DNA from: Angiostrongylus vasorum
Taxonomy: Eukaryota; Nematoda; Chromadorea; Rhabditida; Metastrongylidae
DNA length: 64,000 nucleotides
NCBI GenBank assembly: GCA_018806985.1
Contig: JADANN010000302.1
Location: forward strand, 1,248,001 to 1,312,000
Direction: 5' to 3'
Of this stretch, positions 1 through 12,200 are shown piece after piece. The notes beneath the pieces are model-generated. The model was not told the origin of the DNA, did not search any database, and saw only the letters and a program-made list of their open reading frames with translations. Both the position numbers and the translations under genes were made by a program. Position 1 is the first letter of the stretch, and each line of letters starts with the position of its first letter.

Positions 1-259
1 TTTAAGCCCACTGTAGTGGTTTTAAGGATACTTGTTAAACATTTCAATCTTAAGATACGTGATCTATTTCGTTCTATGATGTCATAGCTAGAATGAAAAT
101 ATTCTCGTCAACAGTATTTGAAGATAGCTTAGGGGAAAACTTCTTCACCCAACCCTTGTCTTCAAAGCTACATTCATGTTTTTATCTTTAAGAAAAGAAG
201 GGAAGATATAATAAGATGTTAAAAAATATGATAGTAACTGTTCGACTTTCTTCTTTCAG

Positions 260-502
260 ATTTCATGCAATCACTGTTCACTAGTTGCTCAATACCGTAG
301 TCGATTATTGAAGAAGGAGACGGAGAGTGCAGTTAACTTGCTGAGTGGTCGAGTAGGATCCACTAAGAATTCTGAGATGCTATTGAAACCAATGCCAAAC
401 ATTATTGTGTCGTCGATCACTTCTAATGAAGAAGACCTGACATCTAATCGATATCTCCTCGTCAGCGAACGCGGTTCATCGCTACCAACTTCGGAACCGA
501 GG
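260..502 (+). CDS. Candidate upstream exon, possibly of the diacylglycerol kinase gene
   Basis: An 81-codon open segment follows a good acceptor (TTCTTTCAG) and can end at a GTTGGA donor. It starts with a SCNHC motif and continues with a basic stretch (RSRLLKKE) and a Ser-rich region. Only one frame is open. It lies on the same strand as the kinase and upstream of it, but it ends in phase 0 while the next kinase exon needs a preceding phase of 2. So either another exon lies in the 5.4 kb between them or this belongs to a different gene. The CxxC pair could be the end of a zinc finger, but no full domain is visible. Confidence 0.35.
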
Positions 503-1304
503 GTTGGATTCTTTCAATCCCATTGTTTTTCTCTTCTTCTATATATTATATAGTAAAGTTATTAGTGCCTAATTTTCGAAAAGATTTCCCCTTCTCTTAT
601 AAAAAGGTCAATGGTAGTTTCAACTGTATATGAGTGCCAGTGAAAAAGTGCTTCTCATTCTTTGTTCAAAGATGGAACACCAGCGCCAATGTGGCGTGAT
701 TATCCGGGGGTTTTTTTTAATGTCAGAGTTATTACTGTACATGGATTTGAATGTATTCTTTCATTTGTGAATAGTGCAATGCCATAATATTCGATATCTG
801 ACTGGGATATATAAAGCCCATACCTGATAGTTCATTAGTTGGTTAATTTCAATATAAACGATTGCCATTTGTGGTTTTCCCTAAGCTATATGTAATCATA
901 AACATCCACGAATCTCGTCGATGTAAGAGGCTCTGAGCTGGCTAATCGCAAATCTCCGTGTTTTTTCAGTGAGCAAATATGGGATTAAATCAAAAGTGGC
1001 CATGTACTTTCTCCAAGACGTGGTGAATCTAAAAGGAAATCCGGTAGACGAAATTTCAGCTAAATTGACTTTCATGAACACATAATAGTCATGTGAGCTT
1101 CTGTCAATGAGAATGGCGTCCTTAAACTCAATTCATTCAGAAGCCTTTAATCAGGTTACTACGAAATATTTGCCAGGCGGTTGCAATTGTTGGAGCACAA
1201 TTATTTTCCACTTCTTTTCTATGAGATCGTACAAGCTTTCGTGAGTATAGGAAGACCTCGCATCTGAGTCCGATAAGCTAACTATTAATATAAGAGTGAA
1301 GCAA
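503..1304. other. No recognised feature
   Basis: AT-rich, with a run of T at 711-718. No repeat shared with the rest of the window and no exon-like segment seen. Confidence 0.5.
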
Positions 1305-1560
1305 TCAAAGGTAGAAAGGATAAACTGTTCAGCTTCGATTATTCGCTGGAGGATACGCTATGCATTCGACTTCATCATGCTTCGCAGAGGTGATTAAATG
1401 CATCTAGGCCTATACTGTAACTTGTTTTTGGACTTATTTGGCTGGTGTTTTTGTCCTCCCAGAGAAGTTCGATACCAATTTAATGATCATGGAAGAACGC
1501 AGTTAAGGATCGAACCAATGACCGACCCAGTGTGTATTGCAGATCACCTCTATCTACTGC
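1305..1560 (-). repeat. SINE-G (tRNA-derived), diverged
   Basis: The reverse complement follows the SINE-G body: CATGCATTCGACTTCAT-like sequence near 1360 and the GCATCTAGGCCTATACTGTAA segment. Only recognisable by comparison with the better copies. Confidence 0.5.
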
Positions 1561-2859
1561 GCTAAGGGAACCCTAAAATATAATAATAGTAGATACAATA
1601 GTAATGCATGTTCTCTTGCTGGTATGATAGAAAAATTAGCACTCCTTATCCAAAACATAAGGTGTGTTTCGTTAACGACGAGTAAGTGGAGCTCTTTCGT
1701 GGTAGTGTTGAGCAACGATTAGCGAACAGAAATGCAGCCTGTGCTGCTGATTGCTACATTACTTAATAATAACATGATTATATGGTCATAGGTGATGATA
1801 GAAGAGATGAAAATTGGAAGAGACCTACGGCACTTTTCTTAGCCTTCTAATTTGCAGACCCAAATAAAGGGAAAAAAGCAAGAGTCGCCGATCTCTCTCA
1901 TAGCTTTCACATTTGCGAGCTTAAAAGCGCTGGTAATAGTTCAGCGGCGGCTAAACAAATTAGATTTTTTTCGTGAATTCAAGCATAGAATGGATATTGT
2001 ACATAGATGATAGAAACATTATAGAACTGTAGACAGAAATGGATTGGGTCTGGTTTGTTCTAACTGGAACAGTAACATTGAAGGCCACATTCGGTTTACA
2101 ACATCAGATGTTTCAATCACATAATAAGGGCTGTCTCATCTAAACATCTGCTGTAAGAGAAGTTGTCCAGGATATCTAGCAAACTTTGTGACCACTTCAA
2201 GACATTATTACTTCATGCCTTCATGACTTTGCGGCTTCTGAGCTGTTTGAAATCGATCCCTTAGTACTTCAAATGAAGGAAACATGAAGGTAGATTTATC
2301 ACTCTCTATCAAAAGTTTTGCGTAATAGACTGTCCTCCTAAAATTGCCATACGGGGTTTCTTGGGTGGTAAAATCAAGCAAGAAAACGATGTAATTAATT
2401 GGTGTATGAGAATTCTACGAAATTTTCCAACTTCAGCGTGACTGTGCTTGTTCCTTTTCTTCATTGTACATATTCATACTTTGCATTATCAACAGTTAGA
2501 TTATGTAAAGCTCCATCAAGTCGACTCCATCTTGTGAGCAACTTATGGTGTCCGTTCTCGACAAAGTTGATTTCGTATATACAGGATGTACTGCCAGCAC
2601 TAATTTACGAACTGGCTTGAGCTTTGATGTCTTCTCTATTGGAATACGCATAAACTGTTTTGCAAAAGTTTTCCAAAATAATCATGCTGTTAGAAAGGAA
2701 GATCCTGGGCTGAAATTGTTAGCTATAGCGTTAACCTACGTTCTCTCAAAGCTGGTTTTCAGCCTATTTTATGAATATATGTCTATTATCTACAAGGAAA
2801 AAACATATGTTCAAACTGCGTTCTATGTAGTATTCAGCAAATACTTTCACATCCGAATC
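1561..2859. other. No recognised feature
   Basis: Long open frames (2399-2620, 2545-2860) have no similarity I can see before the RT motif at 2890. Probably intronic or intergenic. Confidence 0.45.
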
Positions 2860-3090
2860 TCTACGAAGCTCATCAAATTATGGCATGAATACGAGATTTC
2901 GCATCGTCTGACATTTGCCGACCTAAAGAATACCTTTGATTCGGTTGAAATACGAGTATCGGGAGCTTGGTGAATAATTGGAGACTTCCTGCTTATTATA
3001 CATGTATTCTTCACGAGTTCTATGAACAGATTTCTCAAGAAGATCGTTGTCGATGTAGAAAAGGAGTTTTGTATATAAGGTGATGTAAAT
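2860..3090 (+). mobile_element. Short RTE reverse-transcriptase relic
   Basis: The + strand reads RLTFADLKNTFDSVEIR, the RT motif A region (LxFxDLKxAFDSVE) of RTE elements, preceded by a match to the LIxxxxEY helix. Degraded similarity to the following 'VLRELY' block continues to about 3085. A frameshift occurs near 2960. Confidence 0.65.
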
Positions 3091-3324
3091 GAATCCAAAC
3101 TTTAGAGCATCTCACATAAAAATGGTCGGCGAAAGTCGTTTGGGCTTTTCGGATATGAAAGAGCTGGCGATTTCAATAGCGAAAGGCTTCACATACTGCT
3201 TTTTCCAGGCTTCGTAGTGCTAACCCCATTAGACATCTATCACGACGGCTTAATGTCGATTTGCTTTAAACTCACATGTAGAAGGGTCGGGCTGGTATTT
3301 TTTTTGAATCACATGAGAACAGTA

Positions 3325-3697
3325 CTTGGTACTTGATACTTGAACGGCCCCTCCTAACTAGTTGTGCGGGCACCAGAATAATCACCATTTTTTTGGAGAT
3401 TTGCTGGTTAAGCCATTGTGGTTCCCTGGAATCCCGAGGACAGCCTGGCCAAAGTCTGCCCCAGGTCGCCGCCCTTGTGAATCTGAGGGAGATTTGCCAC
3501 CATGCGACTTTGATACCAGGACGGTGGTGGATCCTGTTATTAGTTTACTCTTAGCTATGTTTCCTGATGGAAACGCCGGACTCCTTCTCAGCTTTGGGAT
3601 ACCCTGCCAGGGGATGAATCCCCCACTGTACATCGCAGTCCGACAACTAGGAACACCTCCCTGCGACGATGAGGCGGTAAAACGTTGGGAGGCATGA
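3325..3697 (-). repeat. SINE-F copy 1
   Basis: About 375 bases matching the dispersed family that runs from TACTTGATACTTGAACG through CTAGTTGTGCGGGC and GATTTGCCACCATGCGACTT to GGCGGTAAAACGTTGG. Assigned to the minus strand because its low-coordinate end resembles the 3' end of RTE-B. Open frames across it are not genes. Confidence 0.85.
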
Positions 3698-3699
3698 GA

Positions 3700-5914
3700 A
3701 CAGCAGCATCAAACACTTATCGTATTCACTTGAGTTATTTTCTTCTGCTTGGAAATAGTCATTACAGAAAGTTCTTAACAGCACTGTTTTCAGTGTAGGT
3801 GGAGATGTGGCTTGACAGTCAATTTTCTTATCTATTCATAAATTTACAATCTTCCCTTTTGGAGTGCGATAGAACAGAGTATCCTTAGGTTTCCAAGGCA
3901 TTTTAAATAAACGAGAATTTTTCTGGAATCTTACAACAACTCTTAGGTTTCTTAATAGTGGATTAAAAATGCTTAGGTCTTATTGACAATGTCCAAATCT
4001 CAAACTACAGCAGACGTTCAGCATTACTCAGTATTATCACTAAAGCTGGAGAAAAGTAACATTTCCTTCTGGAAACACAAAGAGAGAGTACAGCAAATAA
4101 GGGCATTACAGCAGAAATTATGCGCCTTGTAACAGGAGTAAATGCAACCCTTATTTCTGTTCACTTCACTCATCCGATAATTAACGGGATAACAGGTGAG
4201 AGGTAATACTTCAGCATTTGAATGACGCATCTTCCTCAAGGATCGTGTGGTTCCCCCCTACAATTGATTTTACCAGTATCTTGTTGTGTTTACAGGTTTT
4301 TTTGCCTGAACCTTGGTTAACCGTTCAAGAAGTTGTGAGTAAAAAAAATTTTGGTATCACTCTACTTCTAACTGGGTTTCTTGGTAGAAATATCGAACTC
4401 CTCGGCCTGGGTGACCGTGTTATAGAATGAACTTTAAGTAGACGTTGCGATCACATTCAGAAACAACCTAAAACACGGACAATCATTGACAAACTGCACT
4501 GATACCGATTCCCTGTTATTAATCCTCATCATGAACAATTTATCGTTCTCTACTGTGCTTCGAAGAAAATCGCTAAATCGAAGGTTTTAATTGACAATGA
4601 TGATTAGTGAGTAGTTATCGCTGTGCGTCTTCTTACCGACATTCCTAATTTGATCGATGAATAGGCAGATTACTCGTGCTCGAAAAAGACTTGTAAACTT
4701 CATTATTGATGGAATTATGTACTCATTGAAGAGTAGTGTAACATTGCCAGATAATTAGGTTGGTCGTCCTCGTTTCAAAATGACATCTATACCTTACGTC
4801 ATCCATCCTTTCCAAAAGATGTAGTAAGACAGGGTTTCGTAGGAAAACGGACGATTGGGACGCAAGCCCAAACCAACTAACTATTTGTAAATAAACGAAA
4901 AACTTCTATTATCAACTTTTTCTACGTGAATGAGGAAAATAGTAGTACTTCTGAAAATTTTGTCAATTGGAGCAATTCAAGACGAAAAGCGAAGCCATTA
5001 CTCTTCTACGATCGGGGATGAAGTCAACTAGTTTTTGGAAAGAAAAAAAAGCATACTTTGCCAAAACCACGAAATTTTTAGTTAATCGTTCTTGTATTGT
5101 TGCAATGAGTGACCCTCAGATAGAAAATACCTGGCTTATTTAAAGAGAGGTGTGTGGATTCTAAAACAATACAGGAATATAGTCAAAGGTGATATTTTCA
5201 CTATTTTCATTGTCCGATCCCACATTATTTTCGGACTAGAGCACTTATTTCATATGGTTCATGGCCTCAGATCCTTCATCCGTTAAAGAGTGGATTTGGC
5301 TGCTACATGAAAGCATTGTATTCTTCATTAGTCTCACTGAGTGGCAGTGGAGTTGATTCTCTCTCTCTTTCTCTGTAATGCTGGGATAACTCTACTAGAA
5401 TGTTTCTAAGTCTACACTCCTCGTCGATCTTTATGGGTCGTAGGGAACTCTTTAAGGCACATCTGTTATCAGTTTGCCGTCTCCGGAAGGATGACAGGCT
5501 TTGTTGGATCCGTTAGTGGTTGAACTACAGAGCGTCCATGCATTGAACAGCATCTCTAACCACTGCTTTTTCTCGCACCTTGTCAAGGACATTGAGGACT
5601 AAAAAATATGGGTTTCTGTGTTAAGTTCATTGTGATGCATAACTATTTTTTTCCATTCTAAGCTTAGTTGAAACATTGTACAAATTTGAAATGTTAGACA
5701 AGAAACATATCCAAGATTAAAAAATCTTTTTAACGGAATGCAAACACAGACATCCTTTCCAGTGATGTTGAATAAATCCAGTGCTAATAACTGGTGTTAC
5801 CATTGAGTTTCTTACGTTGTATTTATTATTGGTTTAAATGTTTAGCAAGCTACTGTTAGAATATTATAGCGAAGTCGATTTTCTTCTACACCATTTTTAA
5901 TCTCTTATTTTCAG
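3700..5914. other. Intronic or upstream sequence with no firm feature
   Basis: Nothing shared with other repeats of the window. At 4296-4335 a short segment (VFLPEPWLTVQ) lies between TTTACAG and GTGAGT and could be a small exon. Its 39-base length does not fix the phase gap upstream of 5915. Confidence 0.4.
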
Positions 5915-6286
5915 CTCCGCGTCCAGTTCGGCTTTGTCATCGCCATCTGCCGAACGATACAATAACGATGTCGACTTATTCAACTCACAGTTACCACATA
6001 ATCTGATGCCATCGGCACTTCTCATACCGAACGCTTTTCTTTCACCGCACTCCTTCGATTCAGCATCACCACCATCACGGTCAAACTCAGTCGACCTCTC
6101 CATTCTTGGACGAAACGCTAGACTGGTCTCAATCAATTCCGGAGACAGCTCTACCGATTCTGAACACGAGCCATCAATTTCGATTGAAAATATAAAAACT
6201 TCCAGATCGACAAGTTGCGATCCACCATTAACTACATTCGTACTCAGAAGACCTAGTCGAATGGAAAGCTTGTCAGATCTGTTTAG
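5915..6286 (+). CDS. dgk-5: Kinase exon: Ser-rich N-terminal region
   Basis: Acceptor TTTTCAG, donor AG|GTTGCA. The 123 full codons are rich in Ser, Pro, Asp and Arg ([19 protein letters not shown] at the start, [14 protein letters not shown] at the end), consistent with a flexible N-terminal region with possible phosphorylation sites. The last two bases (AG) join the first base of the next exon to make Arg. Nothing here matches a named domain. It is tied to the kinase only by phase continuity. Confidence 0.75.
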
Positions 6287-9200
6287 GTTGCAGGACATCT
6301 TCAATTACTAGTATCGTCACAACAAAAAAAATTTTAGTGGGACCAGTAGTATGTTCATTGGGATCTCTTGAGCCATATGTGTCGGAATAACAAATTAACA
6401 TAAAAAAATAACACTGACGAACGGAAAATTCATACTCATAAGTCACAATTCTGTCCAATGTTCAAAGAAGCGAAAAGGAAAAGAGGGTTTTCTTTTTCCT
6501 TATGTTCTACTTATGTCCCACTAGTCCGCTTTAAGTTCTTGATTTTTAGGAAAGCACTGGCGAAATCACCAGTGGTCAAACGATCAGCCGTAGAACAAGA
6601 AGCACGAATAGTGAACAAACATAGGACCAGTCGCTATTGGCTTGATGAGCAGGTTGGTTTCTCATCCAAGTTTCTTTTGTTCACCCTAGTTTTGTTTTTT
6701 TAGTTTCTATCTTATCAGTAATCTTTTTAAATAAACAGGTAATTACATTCTAGTATTATCACAATGAATGTGAAGTGACACAACACTTACTTACTTGCTT
6801 GGACACTTGGGTGGCCCTTCTTCATTGGTTGTGCGGGCTCCATAATAATTCCATTCCATTCCATTTCTTCAGAGTTTTACTGGTTTAGTCATTGTGATTC
6901 CTTAGAGTCCCATAGTCAGCCTGGCCAAAGTCTGACCCAGGTCGTCATCAGCATAGACAGTCACCGCCCTTGTGGATCAGAGGGAGATTTGCCACCGTGC
7001 AACTAGTTTGATACCATGACAGTGGCAATCCTGGTTTTGGTTTACTCCTGGCTGGGCTTCCTGTTGGAAACGCATGACTCCTTCTCAGCTCTGCAGGCCC
7101 TGCTGGGGGATAAATTCCCCGCTGTACATCGTAGCCCAACACCCATGAACACCTCCCAGCCGCGATGAGGAGGTAAACCATTGGGAGAAATACAGAATAG
7201 TGCTCATGGAAATGGTGAGAAATCAACATGAATAGATATGCATGCGTTGTACTACATTTTGTGTGCCACCTTACTTCATTCGCAAATTATAAGAATGTTT
7301 CCAGAGTTTAAACATTTTAATCAATAGTAAGTATTTATTGCTAGTATTTTTCAAAGTATTTGAATTGCAGTAGAGCAAACTAACCCAAAATATAACCTTT
7401 TGTGGACATATACTTACTTGGATACTTGGATATTTGGGTGGTCCGTCTTCACGAGTTGGGCAGACCCTAGCACATTTGCCATTCGTTTCTTTCCGTCGCA
7501 GTTGTCGTCCATGGTGGTGGTTTTATTTCAGCATTGTGGCGTGTGCGAGTCTCATACCGTGATCTGTAAAATAACTGCAGCTGTGGGTGCAGCTGATTAA
7601 CTTTGTTTACGAACACTTCCGCCCAACGTGTAGGTGGCCGTCCTAGAGGACGTTTACATTCTCGTGGAGTCCACTATACAGTTCTTTTCGTCCATCTGTC
7701 GTCTGTTCTTCTCATTATGTGACCAGCCCATCTATGTTTCGCTTTCGATGTATAATCTCCCTGAATCTCGAAGATGTGACAGATTTCGAGGGTCAGAGCA
7801 TTGCATTTCGGCTAGGTATTGAGAGTGTCGGTTATATTTCAGAAGACATCGCTCAAGCGCTCTGTGAGTAGTGCGAAGTATTCTTGACGTGCTACAAGTA
7901 TCAACCCACGTCTCTGCAGCATAATAAAGCGTTCGGAGGACCGTTGAATCGGAAAGGTGGGAGTGGATTTTCGGGTCCTTCATTTGGTCGGTGGCTTCTT
8001 TGAGAGACCCAAATGCGGCGCAAGCTGCCCTCCTTCTTCTATCTGGTTCCTCATTCGTGTTGTTTCCCATGTTCATTGATCGCCCAAGGTATACGTGCGA
8101 GATGGTCTCTGCAATCAGAAAACCACGCAGTTCATTTTTTCCGCCTTCACATCATGGGTTTTCATGAACTGGGTCTTCTTCCGATTAATGCGTAGTCCGA
8201 TCTTTTTTACCGCTTCGTTGGGCTCGTTGATCATCGCTTCTGCTTCATTAGTACTTCTTGAGAAGATGGCGATCTCGACAGCAAAACGAAGGTTTGATAG
8301 GAATTTTCCATCAATGCGTATGCCTTTCTCATCCCAGTCGAGTGACTTCATTATCCACTGCAGCACGGCACTGAACAGCTTTAGCGATATTGTGTTGCTC
8401 TGTCGAACCCCTTTTCGTATAGGTGTGGTGAGAGATCGGTGGAAAAGCTGTACTTTCGTAGTGCGGTTCCGATAACAGTCGGGCAGAGTTCTTATGTAGA
8501 ACGGGTCTACTTTTTTGGTCGACGAACGCTGACAGGATTGCATTCGTTTCGGCACTGTTAAACGCTTTTTTCATAGTCGACAAAGGTTAGGACTAGTAGG
8601 CGGCATTATCGTCAAACTTTGATGCCCTGGACACGGTTTGGATGTGGTCCATGCAGCAAAATCCTTTCCGAAATCCTGCTTGTTCGACTGGTTGCGCCTC
8701 ATCCAATGTCCTTGATATGCGCGAAAGGATAACCTTCGTGAAGAGCTTGTAGAGTACATTCAGCAAGAATATCGGACGATAGGTACGAAGATCCCTTCGG
8801 TCATCTTTCTTAGGTATGATGACCGTAGGCGACGTCCTTCACTGGTCTGGGATTTTTTTCCTTTTGAAGGTAGGCTGTCATATGGTTTGCGAGAACTACA
8901 TGTAAATTGTCGATTCCAGCTCTAAGGAAATCGGTGATGGTATTATCGGGTACTGGAGCCGCGCATGTCTTCATGCTTTTCTATCGCAACTCGAACCTCC
9001 GACGGAAGAGTTCCAGGTGGTTTTTTCTCCAGCGGGGATATCAGGGTCCTGGAAGGGGATTATGGAACGGCAAAGGTTGGTGTAAAACGTTCCCGTTATT
9101 AATTCCATATCATGGCTGAAAGTTTTGACGATCCCATCTTCGTTCATCAGGGCTGACGGCGGAACATTATAATCACACAGGTCCCCCACGACATTTTTCC

Positions 9201-12200
9201 AAACTACTTCTTTTCTCTGCTTTTTTCTGCTATTTTCGTTCCAGTTGTTTCTTTTGCTTGTACCGATGTAGATCTTCCTGCAAAGCTCTTCTGCAGCTGG
9301 CAATTATTACTAGTCATGTTAAACGTGTTGCAATAGGATCAAGCTTCAGTTTTCTTCTCTTTTCGAGCAACACTTTAGTTGTAATGGGGATGCGATCCGA
9401 TCTTCTCGCTTGAGGAAATGAGGCGAATTAGGCACAGCTTTTCAGTTCTTCGACAAGCAGCTCGTAGCCTTCGGTCGTGTCTTCTTTAGTCTGCCAGTCA
9501 CGTTTGGATAGGGCTTCGTTCAGAATGGTCTCGTCCTATACAGCTAGACTTTTTCCTCGTCGTCGATGAAGAGAGTTCTTCTCCAGTTCGCGGCTGAATC
9601 GAATCTTCGCGCGAAGAAGGCGGCGAACGGAACCAGAACAGAATTGCGAGTCTACCGATGTATCGAGTAGGCACAATCTTCTTTTGTCAGAATGTGGTCG
9701 ACCTCCTCATGAGTCATGCCATTAGGAGACCCAATGTCCGGCGGCGGCTTTCTTTCTTCTGGAAAAACGAGTTTCTATGGAGGAGACGTGCTGCGGAAAG
9801 GAGTCCTGCCAGACGGTTTCCGTTCTCATTTTCTTTCTCCTAATCCAAGATTTCAGATCCTATATTCGCTTTCGTTGGCGTTCCCTATTCTGGCGTTAAA
9901 GTCTTCGACAACAAATTTATGATGTGCTTTACCATTGCGGATAACTTCCTCCAACTGATAGTAGAACGCATCTAATTCGTACTCATCAGCTGCGTTGGTC
10001 GGTGTTTAGCAGTTTATGGCTGTAGTCTTCTTAAGACCCATCAGTTTAAGACGGAAGATGGCTTTGTGAGGGGAAAGGAATTCGTATATGTCGACGAGGC
10101 GGACAATGAACAGATGGACGACAAAGCCTACGCCGCCGACATTTCATTATATCGGTCTTCTCGATTTTTGCTTCTCGTAGTTCGATCATATGAAATTGAA
10201 TGCGATCTTCAGCTACAAGAAGGACGTGAAAATCGGCGTCTATGGAGAGTGATCTGGTATTATACATGCCTAGTAAGAAACAATCTCCATGGCGTGTCGT
10301 GTGTGCGTTCGTTAGTTTAGTACCAGTGACGTCTGCGTATTCCCGAGATTGTCTCACCATCTGACGTCATAGAAGGGAGAACCCAGTGTGCGGGGTACTG
10401 ATGCTATCCTATTGCTGGTTGTGCAGCTTGTTCGTCTCTGGAGTCTTGATTTAACCTTGCAAGGGCGTATCCAGATCTTCACCACGACGTGGACCCGAGG
10501 GAGGCATGTTTTCGGCGACGAATCTTTCCTTCAGCCTTCCTACTAAATGATTCAGAGATATGTTAAAACCGAAATCAGGAACGAAAAAATCGCCTGCATC
10601 ACCTGTAGTCCCTTTGATCGTCGAGTGACTCGAGCGGGCGCCAGTAAATCTTCCATTTTTCCCCTGTCGCGTGCAAGCCTAGCCCAGTGGGTTCTGCTCG
10701 CTCTAGGGACTCGTCGAGCATCATATCTTTCTTCTAGGTTTTTCGTGAAGAACTCTGACCATCGAGTCGGTGGTCTTCCTGCAGTGCGTTTACCATCGCG
10801 AGGAATCCAGTCACTAACGGCTCTTGTCCATCAATTGTCATTCATACGCATTACGTGTCGGGCCTGCCTTGTCATCGACTGTTTGGCGTCCAGAATGGCA
10901 TCTTTGATTTTTGATCGTTGATGCAGGTCGCAGCTTCAGATCACTTCCCTTACTTGTGTGAAACGGAATACTCCTAGCATTGTCCTTTCGAAGGCGCGTT
11001 CGATAACGCTGAGTGATCTTTCATCCTGCATGCGCAGCGACCAGACTTCTGACGCATACGTTAGGGCAGGAAGTACCGCTGAGTCGAAAAGGTGGGCACG
11101 TAGTCGGGTGTTCTTTGTTCTCTTCACTACATCTTCGATATTCTTGAAAGCTCCCCTAGCCGCTCGCTTCCTTCTGCTCAACTCTGGAGCTGGTTCGTTC
11201 AACATGTTGATTTCCCAACCTAGATCCCATAACTGGTGCAATCGGAGATATTCATGCCGTTGAGCATGAATAGGGGCATGCGAAACCAATCCGTTCCTCA
11301 CGAACATCGTTTTGTGAGATTTAGTCGAAACTTTCCACAGACTTTATCAAAGTCGGCAAGCATACGTTCCGCTTGGCTAATGTTCGCTATTATACGGACG
11401 ATGAAAGCGAAGATGGTGTGACTGCCGACCGTCGATTTTCACTCCCATGTTATCCCATTCCAATTTCGAATGCATTCTAGAGGGTGGCGGTAAATAACTG
11501 TGGCGAGATGGTATCGCCTTGCCTAACCCCTCTTTTGACGTCGATGGTAATATCGTTGTAGAATGGTGATATCTTTGTTGTGTAATTTTTGTACAGCTCA
11601 CGAGAATTCTTTGTTTACTGACTAGAGACTCCCGACTGTTAAGAGCTTCCATGACTGTTTATATCTCAATTGAGTAAAGGCCTTTCTAAGCTGATCAAAG
11701 TGAGAATGAGCGGTCTTTTTGTACTCTAGCGATACTTCAATTAGCGTTGTTGTCGTGTACATGTGGTCTATCGTACTAAATCCTTATCGAAACTCTGCTT
11801 CCTCACATGGCTGCCCTTCGTCCAGTGTTCTGTAAATCCTGCTTAGGATGACTCGAATGAAAAGTTTGTAGACGACAGACATCAAGCAGATTGGACGATA
11901 GTTGTCGATATCGTGTAGGTCATCGCTTCTTGACAATAACACGAATTTCAGACAGGCAACGTGTGAATAGCCGAGCCAGTGTGTTTACGAGGACTGGCGG
12001 AGGGTTCTTCAGGTGTTCTGATCTTATCCTGTCCGGATCTGGTGTTGCTCTATTATTAAGCGACGAAATGGCATGTCGGATTTTTGGATGGGAGAATGGC
12101 TATCGAAGAGATCTGAGTAGTAATCGTGAATGAATTTCTCCATTGCCTTTCTGGACACTGTAACTGTTTCGTCTGGGCGTCGGAGTGCAATCATCTTGGT

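Noticed and set aside
2545..2860. First two thirds of the 142-codon + strand open frame
   Set aside because: Only the last part (after about 2860) matches RT; the rest has no similarity or codon pattern I can support.
5897..6304. 135-codon minus-strand open frame
   Set aside because: It is the shadow of the Ser-rich kinase exon on the opposite strand.
7634..9303. Several + strand open frames of 60-126 codons
   Set aside because: They lie antisense to the minus-strand LINE and have no independent support.
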